From Megalobrama amblycephala (taxonomy: Eukaryota > Chordata > Actinopteri > Cypriniformes > Xenocyprididae), in the NCBI RefSeq assembly GCF_018812025.1, contig NC_063061.1:37060866-37124865 (forward strand): a stretch of 64,000 bases of DNA, in the 5' to 3' direction. Numbering within the stretch: the first letter of the stretch is position 1; the number at the start of each line of letters is the position of its first letter. The notes beneath the pieces are model-generated. The model saw only the letters and a program-made list of their open reading frames with translations, ran no database searches and was not told the DNA's origin. Made by a program: the position numbers and the translations under genes. This document shows positions 41,001-54,300 of this stretch, in pieces.

Positions 41001-44000
41001 GCTTCTAGTTGCTCAACTGTCTTAGGTCTTCTTTGTCGCATCTTCATCTTTATGAAGCACCAAATGTTTTCTATGGGTGAAAGATCTGGACTGCAGGCCG
41101 GCCATTTCAGTACCCGGATCCTCCTTCTACGCAGCCATGATGTTGTAATTGATGCAGTATGTGGTCTGGCATTGTCATGTTGGAAAATGCAAGGTCTTCC
41201 CTGAAAGAGACGACGTCTGGATGGGAGCATATGTTGTTCTAGAACTTGGATATACCTTTCAGCATTGATGGTGCCTTTCCAGATGTGTAAGCTGCCCATG
41301 CCACACGCACTCATGCAACCCCATACCATCAGAGATGCAGGCTTCTGAACTGAGCGCTGATAACAACTTGGGTTGTCCTTGTCCTCTTTAGTCCGGATGA
41401 CATGACGTCCCAGTTTTCCAAAAAGAACTTCAAATTTTGATTCGTCTGACCACAGAACAGTTTTCCACTTTGCCACAGTCCATTTTAAATGAGCCTTGGC
41501 TGAGAGAAAATGCCTGCGCTTCTGGATCATGTTTAGATATGGCTTCTTTTTTGACCTATAGAGTTTTAGCCGGCAACGGGCATCCTCTGCCCATCTTGAC
41601 TTCTGAGAGACACTGCCACTCTGAGGTTTTTTTTATACCCAATCATGTTGCCAATTGACCTAATAAGTTGCAAATTGGTCCTCCAGCTGTTCCTTATATG
41701 TACATTTAACTTTTCTGGCCTCTTATTGCTACCTGTCTCAACTTTTTTGGAATGTGTAGCTCTCATGAAATCCAAAATGAGCCAATATTTGGCATTACAT
41801 TTCAAAATGTCTCACTTTCAACATTTGATATGTTATCTATATTCTATTGTGAATAAAATATAAGTTTATGAGATTTGTAAATTATTGCATTCCTTTTTTA
41901 TTCACAATTTGTACAGTGTCCCAACTTTTTTGGAATCGTGTTTCTACAAAAACTACATTTGCATGCTTCATAAATACAGATGGATGCAAATTTGTGCCAA
42001 AACATAGTCATAGACAGAACGTTTGTGATTTATGTGCATTCCTCTTTTGTGTTGCAGTTGTTCCCTATGAAATTAAAATCTTCACCAGTGATATATTTGC
42101 TGCGGGAACAGACGCAGACGTCTTCATCATTCTGTATGGGCAGAATGGAGTGTGTACATCTCAGAAATCTCTCTGCGTCAACAAGAGAGAGAGGAGGATG
42201 TATTTTGAACGGGGGGCGGAGGACATGTTCATTGTAGAGGTATTTGAGGAGACTGTCTGAAGTCATTTATGTGCTGGTCATCATCAGTATATGTTGTGTT
42301 TTGAAAGCTAGTGTGCTTGAAAAACAGTGCAATTTGTCCTGCTTCAGTTTTATCATCATTTTTTTCTCGGCATTAAAATAGCCACAGAAGCTGGCATGGC
42401 ATTAAAAAAACAAACAGACAAACCTGTTTTATTTGCTAAGTTTTACTGGTGAAGTTTTTGTTGCTGAACCAACTCCAGACCAGTACAAACTGGCATAAAC
42501 CAACCTGGATGAAATTCACCTTGGTCTTTTCATCTTAACGTTTTACTTTTCTATTAATAATTCAAAGACGGGCTTACACTGACAACAATGATGATGATGA
42601 TTCTGGGCTTCTGCAGTTGGAGGACATTGGAGATATCATTGAGAAAATCCGTATCGGTCACGATAATCGTGGGGTGAATCCTGGCTGGCATTTAGATCGT
42701 GTGGAAATTCGCAGACTGCTCCGGAAAGGGAAGGTATTGAGCCTTTTTTCCCCCCATACTTTATCTGGTTATGTGTACAAATCTGTATCTACTGTACAGG
42801 TAAATGTGACCGACTTCTTGAAATGCAGCTGGTTTTGTCTAATCTCAAGCTTTAAATCCAAAAACAACATATCCTGCCAATTTCAGCCCAGACAACAGCA
42901 AACTGTGGTTGAGCCTTTCACATGTTGGTCAGACGTTCCCTTCCTGCCTAAGTAGACGTTTTGGACAGACTAAACTACAGTGTGGAGCAGATACTGTACA
43001 TTGGTCTTATTTCTGGCAACGTGAAACTAGGTTGAGTCTAGAATGTTCTCGTCTGGCTGTGGAAAACCTTCTTTTCCTCTCCACTGTCTGTCGTACACCC
43101 ATTTCATTGACCCACTTCTGCTCTCTGTTGCCTTGTGTATAATTAGTTCCAGTGACTAATCTTCTCTGACCTGTATCTTCACTCCAGCGCTATCTGTGTA
43201 CAGTAGAAGAGTGAAACGCTGTAGTGCCGTCAAGCACATCACACCAGTGTGAAACTCACCTGATATCAATACACACATCCACCAGCAGAAACTGTGCATT
43301 TACACAACTGTTCAAAAGTTCATCAATAATGCATTCAATTGATCAAAAGTGATAGTAAAGACATTTATAATGATTTATATTTCAAATAAATGCTGCTCTT
43401 TTGAACGTTCTGTTCAAAGAATCTTGAAATAAAATTATCATGGTTTCCATAAAAAGCAGCACAACTGATTTCAACATTGATAATAATCAGAAATGTTTTT
43501 TGAGAAGCAAATCAGCATATTAGAGTGGTTTCTGAAGCATCATGTGACACTTAAGACTGGAGTAATGATGCTGAAAACTTAAAATTACATTTTAAAATAT
43601 ATTCAAATAGTAAACATAAGGTTTATGCATGCTTAATGACAAATTAAGGATTATTTATTTATTCTTTCCTTGACATTACCTGTCTGATGGATTTGGATAT
43701 TTAAACTAGCCTCTTTTATCCCATTGTCTGACCAAACTGGTCAAAGTAGTACTAAACATGCAGCCCCAAACTCATGCCATTGGTTGAGTCCGATAACAGC
43801 CACTCAAACAAAACAACAACAACAGAGCAATGTTGTAAAAGTCAGATATTATAAATTCAGAATTGTGAGTATAGTCAGAATTGTGAGTTATAAAGTCAGA
43901 ATTGTAAGATATAAAGTCAGAATTGTGAGATATAAAGTCAGAATTGTAAGATATAAAGTCAGAATTGTGAGTCAGAATTTCATTTGATAAAGTCAGAATT

Positions 44001-47000
44001 TCATGTTATAAAGTCAGAATTGTGAGATATAAAGTCAGAATTTCATGTTATAAAGTCAGAATTGTGAGATATAAAGTCAGAATTTCATTTTATAAAGTCA
44101 GGATTTCGTGTTTTAAAGTCAGAATTGTGAGTTTTAAAGTCAGAATTGTGAGTTATAAATTGAGAATTGCATGTTATAAAGTCAGAATTGTGAGATATAA
44201 AGTCAGAATTTCATGTTATAAAGTCAGAATTGTGAGTTATAAAGTCAGAATTGCGAGATATAAAGTCAGAATTGCGTGATATAAAGTCAGAATTGTGAGT
44301 TATAAAGTCAGAATTTCATGTTATAAAGTCAGAATTGTGAGTTATAAAGTCAGAATTGCGAGATATAAAGTCAGAATTGCGTGATATAAAGTCAGAATTG
44401 CGAGATATAAATTCAGAATTTCATGTTATAAAGTCAGAATTGCGAGATATAAAGTCAGAATTGTGAGATATAAAGTCAGAATTTCATGGTATAAAGTCCG
44501 AATTGTGAGTTATAAAGTCAGAATTGCGAGATGTAAAGTCAGAATTTCATGTTATAAATTCAGAATTGTGAGTTATAAAGTCAGAATTGTAAGATATAAA
44601 GTCAGAATTGTGAGTCAGAATTTCATTTGATAAAGTCAGAATTTCATGTTATAAAGTCAGAATTGTGAGATATAAAGTCAGAATTTCATGTTATAAAGTC
44701 AGAATTGTGAGATATAAAGTCAGAATTTCATTTTATAAAGTCAGGATTTCGTGTTATAAAGTCAGAATTGTGAGTTTTAAAGTCAGAATTGTGAGTTTTA
44801 AAGTCAGAATTGTGAGTTATAAATTGAGAATTGCATGTTATAAAGTCAGAATTGTGAGATATAAAGTCAGAATTTCATGTTATAAAGTCAGAATTGTGAG
44901 TTATAAAGTCAGAATTGCGAGATATAAAGTCAGAATTGCGTGATATAAAGTCAGAATTGTGAGTTATAAAGTCAGAATTTCATGTTATAAAGTCAGAATT
45001 GTGAGTTATAAAGTCAGAATTGCGTGATATAAAGTCAGAATTGCGAGATATAAATTCAGAATTTCGTGTTATAAAGTCAGAATTGCGAGATATAAAGTCA
45101 GAATTGTGAGATATAAAGTCAGAATTTCATGGTATAAAGTCCGAATTGTGAGTTATAAAGTCAGAATTGCGAGATGTAAAGTCAGAATTTCATGTTATAA
45201 ATTCAGAATTGTGAGTTATAAAGTCAGAATTGCGAGATATAAAGTCAGAATTGTGAGTTATAAAGTCAGAATTGTGAGTTATAAAGTCAGAATTGCGAGA
45301 TATAAAGTCAGAATTTCATGTTATAAAGTCAGAATTGTGAGTTATAAAGTCAGAATTGTGAGATATAAAGTCAGAATTTCATGTTATAAAGTCAGAATTG
45401 TGAGTTATAAAGTCAGAATTGCGTGATATAAAGTCAGAATTGTGAGTTATAAAGTCAGAATTGCGAGATGTAAAGTCAGAATTTCATGTTATAAAGTCAG
45501 AATTGTGAGTTATAAAGTCAGAATTGCGAGATGTAAAGTCAGAATTTCATGTTATAAATTCAGAATTGTGAGTTATAAAGTCAGAATTGTGAGATATAAA
45601 GTCAGAATTGCGTGATATAAAGTCAGAATTGTGAGTTATAAAGTCAGAATTGCGAGATATAAAGTCAGAATTTCATGTTATAAAGTCAGAATTGTGAGTT
45701 ATAAAGTCAGAATTGCGAGATATAAAGTCAGAATTTCATGTTATAAAGTCAGAATTGTGAGTTATAAAGTCAGAATTGCGAGATGTAAAGTCAGAATTTC
45801 ATGTTATAAATTCAGAATTGTGAGATATAAAGTCAGAATTGTGAGTTATAAAGTCAGAATTGCGAGATATAAAGTCAGAATTGTGAGATGTAAAGTCAGA
45901 ATTTCATGTTATAAATTCAGAATTGTGAGTTATAAAGTCAGAATTGCGAGATATAAAGTCAGAATTGTGAGATGTAAAGTCAGAATTGTGAATTATAAAG
46001 TCAGAATTGTGAGTTATAAAGTCAGAATTGTGAGTTATAAAGTCAGAATTTCATGTTATAAAGTCAGAATTGTGAGTTATAAAGTCAGAATTGCGAGATA
46101 TAAAGTCAGAATTGCGTGATATAAAGTCAGAATTGTGAGATATAAAGTCAGAATTACGAGATATAAAGTCAGAATTTCATGTTATAAAGTCAGAATTTCA
46201 TGTTATAAAGTCTAACTGAGTCAAAATTCTGACTTTATATCACGCAAATCGGACTTTATAACTCACAATTCTGACTTTTTTTCTCAGAGTTGTGAGATAT
46301 AAACTTCCAATTCTGAGAAAAAAAGTCTTTTCCCCCTCAAAATTGGACTTTATTACACGCAATTGCTGTGTTTTAAACCTGCAATTGTGAGTTATAGTCA
46401 GATTTGTGAGATATAAACTTTTATATAGGCTTTTTTCTTGCAATTGCGAGTTTAAATCATGCAATTGTGACTTTATAACTCGCAATTATGTCTTTATATC
46501 AGAATTGTGAAATTAAAAGTTGCAATTACCTTTTTTTATTTTTATTTCATGGTTTTATTTCCATAGTATGCAGGGTTACTAATATTCAACATGCCAAGAC
46601 TAGAAAATGTGTGTGTTCATGCAGGGCTCTGAGACGGCAATATTCCCATGTGAGGGATGGTTGGCTCGCTCGGAGGAGGACGGCGAGACGATTCGAGAGC
46701 TGGTGCCGTCTGACATCATCGTAGAGAAACTATCACGAGATGGCACCCTCAAAGTCATCGAGACAGAGGTGGACGACGCGCTGGAGAGTAAGTCACACTA
46801 TACATGTTTTAATTCATGCATTCCCTGTAAATGAAACCCGCGATCTTAGCGTTGCTAGTGCCATGCTCTACTGTTTGAGCTACAGGAATGCTTTTGCATG
46901 TGTGTGTGTTGCAGTACACACATATACAGTGACAGTAACCACAGGAGATGTGTATGGAGCTGGCACTGATGCAAACGTGTTCATCACTCTCTATGGAGAC

Positions 47001-48592
47001 ATGGGCGACACAGGAGAACGCAAACTAAGCAAGTCTGAGAACAGCAACAAGTTTGAGAGAGGATCGGTGAGACACTCAAATACAGACGTATTTCTGTCTT
47101 TATGAGGATATGATCCTAATGCTTCTTAATTTTAGGTAAAATTTGGATCTTCATGAAGCTATTTCACATGTAGCCTCAAAGTGTATCATGTTTTATTATC
47201 CATGTGAGAACAGTAAAGTAACTCAAACACTTATGAACAAAGACACCGTTTAAAATTGCCATTCAAAAGTTTGGGGTCAGTAATATTTTCAGTAATGTTT
47301 TTAAATTTAAGTGCTGACCCCAAACTGCTGCTGACTATGACTGCTCTGATTGGTCAGGTGGATACGTTCACTTTGGAGGCAGTGGATCTGGGCCAGGTGT
47401 TCAAGATCCGTGTTCGCCATGACAACAGCATGCTGAGTGCTGATTGGTACCTGGACCAGGTGGAAGTACTGGACCAAGACACAGAGGAAGTGTTTCTCTT
47501 TTTGTGTGAGCGATGGCTCTCGAGAAAGAGGGAGGACAAACGGATCGACAGGGTGTTCTACGTTAAGGTCTGCCTGCATGTGTGCATGCGTGCGCCCGTG
47601 CATGCATGCGTTAACAATGTTGCTTTACAGACTAGTCCAGAGTGCATCTACATGTTCTGTGTGTGTGTATGTAGGGGTATGAGGGAGAGCGAGAGACCGC
47701 CTTCTGTCCAATTAAAAAAGTGACAAATCTCGACAGCAACATGAACAAGAAAAACAAGAAACGACATTCAGAGGAAGATGAAGAAGAGGAAGGATCACGT
47801 ACGTACAACTTATAGAGTCCCACTCCAGAACATACAGTGGGCTTCAAAATTCTGAGACCACCAGTTAAAATTGTTCTATTTTTATCTACAATTTTCATTA
47901 CGAATTACATAACAACTTGAGTGAAATGAATTTGAGAATTGTATATTTGATTTTTTTGAACAGAGCAGAATCTTAGATATAAAATCTTAATTTTTTTTAG
48001 CTTTCAAAATGTTAAAATATTCTATTATTATTGTTTATTCAACATACCAATTTAAATATTTTATTAAATTATTTTAAATATTTTTTAATTGAATTAAATG
48101 CTTTAATAATAAAAAAAAGCTTTTTAATTTAATTTAATTTAATTTAATTTAATTTAATTTAATTTAATTTAATTTAATTTAATTTAATTTAATTTAATTT
48201 AATTTAATTTAATTTAATTTAATTTAATTTAATTTAATTTAATTTAATTTAATTTAATTTAATTTAATTAAGTGCAATGCCCTGGCAGATAACCACTATT
48301 TTCTAGTTGAATTTAATATGAGGGAAAAAAATTAAGTGTGTGTGTGTGCATGTGTGCGTGTGTGTGTGCGTACAGTGATTCCCTACCACTTTTCGGTGAT
48401 AACGGGTTCAGATCGGGATGCGGGGACGAGTAGCCGAGTGTACGTCATCATCATAGGAAAGAAGAAGAAGAAGAGGACAGACCGCCTTTGGCTCAACTTA
48501 GATGGGAAAAACGCATTCCTGCCTGGATCCCTGGATTACTTCACCTGTTATGGATCTGATGTTGGCGAGATCAAGACAGTGCAAGTGAGGAA

Positions 48593-48624
<32 letters not shown>

Positions 48625-48879
48625 TTTTGTTTTTGTGAATTGTGGAGACATTCCACTGGCGTAATGGTTTTTATACTGTACAAACCGTATTCTCTATCGG
48701 CCTACACCAACCCTACACCTAAACCACAGAAAATTGTGCACATTTTTACTTTCTCAAAAAAACAAATTCTGTATGATTTATAAGCCTTTTGAAAAATGGG
48801 ACATGGGGTAATATCCTCATAAGTCACCCTCTCCTTGCAATACCCATGTCATTGTACAAATTTGTGTCCTGATATGTCA

Positions 48880-48953
<74 letters not shown>

Positions 48954-51317
48954 TTCTGCAGTTTTGTATTCTGTAAGCTCGTTGTACAGTATGTATAGAT
49001 ACTGTAGATGTTGGTGGTTTGTGTTGTATGTAGTTGGGTCACGATGGGGCGACCCCAGAGAGCTGCTGGTTAGTGGATGAGTTGTCCGTCGAGGTGCCGA
49101 CTAAAGCAGTGCGGTATGTGTTCCACTGTAAATGCTGGTTGGCCAAAGACAGAGGAGATGGACTCACCACCCGTTTCCTAAACGTGCAGGATGCAGAAAC
49201 TGTCAACATCTCACAGAAGGTACACCAATTCATTTCAATAGCTCATGTAAGGTGATTAAAGTATAATGGGTAGGTAAGATTTTTTAACGTTATGCTTATC
49301 AAGGCTGCATATATTTGATCAAAACAGTTAAAACATTAATAGTGCTTGTTTCCGCCATGAAATAAAAAATAACAAACGTACAGTGGCATGAAAAAGTATG
49401 TGAACCCCTTGCAGAATCTGTGAAAATGAGAATTATTTTAATAAAATTATTTTTTGTTTAGTACTGTCCTGAGTAAGATATTTTACATAAAAGATGTTTG
49501 CATTTTTTTCACAAGACAAAACAATAGCTGAATTTATTAAAATAACCCCATTCATAAGTATATGTGAACCATTGATTCTCAATACTGTGTGTGGTCACCT
49601 GATGATCTACGACTGTTTTTATGTTTTGTGATGGTTGTTCATGAGTCTCTTGTTTGTCCTGAGCAGTTAAACTGAACTCTGTTCTTCAGAAAATTCCTCC
49701 AGCTCCTGCAGATTCTTCAGTTTTCAAGCATTTTTGCATATTTGAACCCTTTCCAGCAGTGACTGTAGGATTTTGAGATCTGTGTTTTCACACTGAGGAC
49801 AACTGAGGGACTCAAACACAACTATTAAAAAAGGTTCAAACATTCACTGATTCTCCAGAAGGAAACACGATGCATTAAGAGCCGGGGGGTGAAAACTTTT
49901 GAATTCAAATATCAAGGTAAATTGTACTTAATTTTTCTGCCGGGAAACATGCAAGTATCTTCTGTTGCTTCCGAAGGGCAGTACTAAATGAAAAACAATG
50001 ATATTTAAACAAAATAAGAAAAATTGTGACATCTTCATCCTGTTCAAAAGTTTTCACCCCCCGACTCTTAATGCATCGTGTTTCCTTCTGGAGAATCAGT
50101 GAATGTTTGAAACTTTTTTAATAGTTGAGTTTGAGTCCCTCAGTTGTCCTCAGTATGAAAACACAGATCTCAAAATCACACAGTCACTGCTGGAAAGGGT
50201 TCAAATATGCAAAAATGCTTGAAAACTGATGAATCTGCAGGAGCTGGAGGATTTTTCTGAAGAACAGAGCTCAGTTTAACTGCTCAGAACAAACAAGAGA
50301 CTCATGAACAACCATCACAAAACATAAAAACAGTCGTGGATCATCAGGTAACCACACACAGTATTGAGAATCAATGGTTCACATACTTATGAATGGGGTT
50401 ATTTTAATAAATTCAGCTATTGTTTTGTCTTGTGAACTAAATGCAAACATCTTTTATGTAAAATATCTTACTCAGGACAGTACTAAACAAAAAATAACAT
50501 GCATTTTTTATTATCCCTCTTATTTTATTAAAATAATTCTCATTTTCACAGATTCTGCAAGGGGTTCACATACTTTTTCATGCCACTGTAATTGTGACTT
50601 TTTTCTCGCAATTGCAAGTTTATATCGCACAATTCTTACTTTTTTCTCAGAATTGCAAGATATAAACTCACAAAAGTCAGAATTGCGTGATATGAAGTCA
50701 GAATTGCCTAATATAAACTTGCAATTCTGAGAAACAAGTCAGAATCTGACCTTTTTTCTCGCAATTCTTACTTTTTTCTCAGAATTGTGTAATATAAACT
50801 CGCAATTGCGTGTTATGTCCATTTGTGAGGGGAAAAAAGACTGACGTTTTTTCTCAGAATTGCGAGATATAAACTTTTTTCTCACAATTGAGTTTTTATC
50901 TCACAATTCTGACTTTATAACTCGCAATTGTGAGTTTAAATCTTGCAATTCTAAGAAAAAAGATAAAGATGAAGTCGCAATTACCTTTTTTATTTTTTAT
51001 TTAGTGGCGGAAACAAGCTTCCATAGTTTTCTATTTGAATATATTGTAAAATGTAATTTATTCCTGCAATCAAAGCTGAGTTTTCAGCATCATTACTTCA
51101 GTCTTCAGTGTCACATGATCCTTCAGAAATCTTTCTAATATGCTGATTTGTTGCTCAAGAAACATTTCTGATTATTATCAATGTTGACAACAGTTGTGAT
51201 GCTAAATATTTTTGTGAAAACTTTGATACATATTTTTTCAGGATTCTTTGATGAATAGAAAGTTCAAAAGAACAGCATCTATTTGAAATAAAAATCTTTA
51301 AGTATTAATTTATAAAA

Positions 51318-51362
<45 letters not shown>

Positions 51363-54300
51363 TACTGACCCCAAACTTTTAAATGATGTGTATAGTACAG
51401 AAAGTGTACTTCATGAAAGGTCTTTTTCTCCAAGGTGATCTATGAGGCAACCGTGATAACAGGAGATGTCCAGCATGCCGGTACGGACACACAGATCTAT
51501 ATGACTGTGTTTGGAGTCTATGGCACGTCAGAGGAAATGCTGCTGCCAAAATTAGAGGACAGGTACGTATGTACATGCAAACAAAGAAACAAAAGGCATA
51601 GTGTACTGTCAGCTGGTCAATACTGCAAGATAAATATGTTTTATGCATTTTATTTAGCAAAAATATTGAATTGAGTTGAAATTATTTTAATATTTAAGAA
51701 AAAAGAAGGAAATTAGAATGTACTATTAGCAAATAGGTCACCACAGTTTCTTAAAAATGATTGTTATACATATATTACGTTTAAATTGTCTAATTTTTAA
51801 TATGTTTGTGTATGTGTGCAGGTTTGAACGAGGGCAGAAGGACACATTCAATCTGGAGATTGAGGATATCGCTCCTTTGAGAAAGATGAGAGTGCGTGTA
51901 GATGGTTCTGGAAGCAGACCTGACTGGTTCCTGGATAAGGTTTGTAAGAGAAAGATGCATACAGTATACTGTACCTTCCGAAGCCTTTGAGTGTATTAAT
52001 GTGCATATCTATGTAGATTGAACTGCATAACCTGCAAACGGACGAAGTGGCATTATTTACGTACGAGGAATGGCTGTCTCGCTCATATGGCCCCAAGCGA
52101 ACCCTCATATGTGAAATGCCTGCTGTGATAAATGACGAGGAAATGGTGGAGCTCACCATCTACACGGTCTCTGTGAAGACCAGCGATGCAACTGGTACAC
52201 AAGTCCTCATAACTGTCTTCAACTGTTTTGAGGGTTTGTTCACACTTGGCAGGTTTGGTTCAGTTAAAACGAACTTGGGTGCGATTGCTCGGTTCATTTG
52301 AATAAGTGTGAACTGCTTTTTGTATATTTAGCTTCAGTGTTAAAAATGATAGTGTGAATAGTAAGTGAACCAGGGCTAAATATGAATCATTTCCTTTTTG
52401 GTCCGGAAACTGCAAGTGTGAACACACCCTGAAAGACTTTTCATATTGTCAAAAGCTTGATTTGTTGTTTTTATAGTCACAGATAGACTGTAACCTATGA
52501 TTGGTTGTTTTTTTAGCGGCTGGAACCGACGCTAATGTGTGGATGATTATTTTCGGCGAGAATGGTGACACTGGAACACTAGCTTTGAAAGAAAGCAACA
52601 ACACCAACAAGTTTGAACGCAAACAGATGGACACATTCCGTTTCCAAGACATCCTCAGCTTGGGCGAGCTCTCGAAAGTGCGCATTTGGCATGACAACTC
52701 AGGTGAGCCAATCAGAGCGCTCAGCATAACACTACTGAGCCAATGAAATGAGTGATGAGCAAATTAGCCAGTTAAACTCTGACATAAAACCTTTATACGT
52801 TAATATGCTCAAAACAAGTGTGTGTTTGAGTTGACAGGTCTGGCTCCTGGTTGGCACCTGGAGTATGTGGATGTGCATGATGACATCATGGGGAAGAAGT
52901 TTCGTTTCCAATGTGACCGCTGGCTTGCCAAGAACGAGGATGATGGACAGATAATGAGAGAGCTGGCATGTGCCAACAATGATGCTGTGGATTTTGATGA
53001 AAAAACCAGTGAGACAGACACATTCTTATATTTATCTCCATACAAACGTAACTTGACAGAATTCAGTTTGATCAGTTTTGATCAACTGGCCCATTTGTAA
53101 TCAATTTTACTTCCATAATGTGACATTTCCTAGATAGTAAACAGGAAAATAAATTGGCTTGATTACATAAGTCAAATTATTTCATTATTATTAATCATAT
53201 TCAAAAAGTTATTTTAAATTGTAGTAATATTTTGTAATGTTTTTACTGTATTTTTGATTTTCTTACCAACCCCAAACTCCCCCATGTGTTTTGCCTTCTG
53301 TCTCGTACAGAATATGAGATTCTGGTCACGACAGCAGATACAGATGATGCTGAAACCAAAGAGAATGCCTGGATTGTTCTAGAAGGGAAGAAGGGACGTT
53401 CCAAAGAGTTTGTGTTGGAGAACTCGACTAAGAAGAAGCGTTTTTTACGGTAGGTGTACACATTATGTTGTTATGGGGGGTGCAAAGTACTTTATGCCAG
53501 GAATATATGCCCACCAGGACTCTAGGGGGCCCCAAATCACCACTTTGGGATTTTTTTTATTAATTGTTTATTTTTGTATCTTATATGCAAGAACAAGTAG
53601 TGATTGAGAGGTGAAAGGGATGAAAATTTACCACACAAAGGTCAGAATTACAAAATCAGAATAAACAGAATATTGGTGGGGATGATTCCAGTTACAGACA
53701 GGGAAAGAGTAGTGATACACATGGGGATGGCTGTTAAAACTACAGCTCTGTAATTATAAGCTATTCTATTTGTGTGATTATAAGCTTGTTGCGCCGTTCA
53801 GCCACTATGTTTGCTTTTTTGATTATTTTATATTACTGCCTTCTGGAATGTAATGGTTAAAATAAGAATGACATGTTATGTTCAGATGATGTTAAAGGTG
53901 CCCTAGAATCAAAAATTGAATTTACCTTGGCATAGTTGAATAACAAGAGTTCAGTACATGGAAATGACATACAGTGAGTCTCAAACTCCATTGTTTCCTT
54001 CTTTTTGTGTAAATCTCATTTGTTTAAAAGACCTCCGAAGAACAGGCGAATCTCAACATAACACCGACTGTTACGTAACAGTCGGGATCATTAATATGTA
54101 CGCCCCCAATATTTGCATATGCCAGCCCATGTTCAAGGCATTAGACAAGGGCAGCCAGTATTACAGTTTTTCTCAGTCGCTTTGGTGCATTTCTCACATC
54201 ACTCTTTACATTTGCACAACAGTTAGTTCAACCTCCACAACATTTAGTCATTTGTGCACATCATAGTAGCAGTTTCTCATTCCTTCGAACAAATTGCAAA

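Noticed and set aside
43839..46215. Regular short repeats considered as a CRISPR-like array
   Set aside because: Units are contiguous 21-mers with no unique spacers, inside a vertebrate intron and a transposon.
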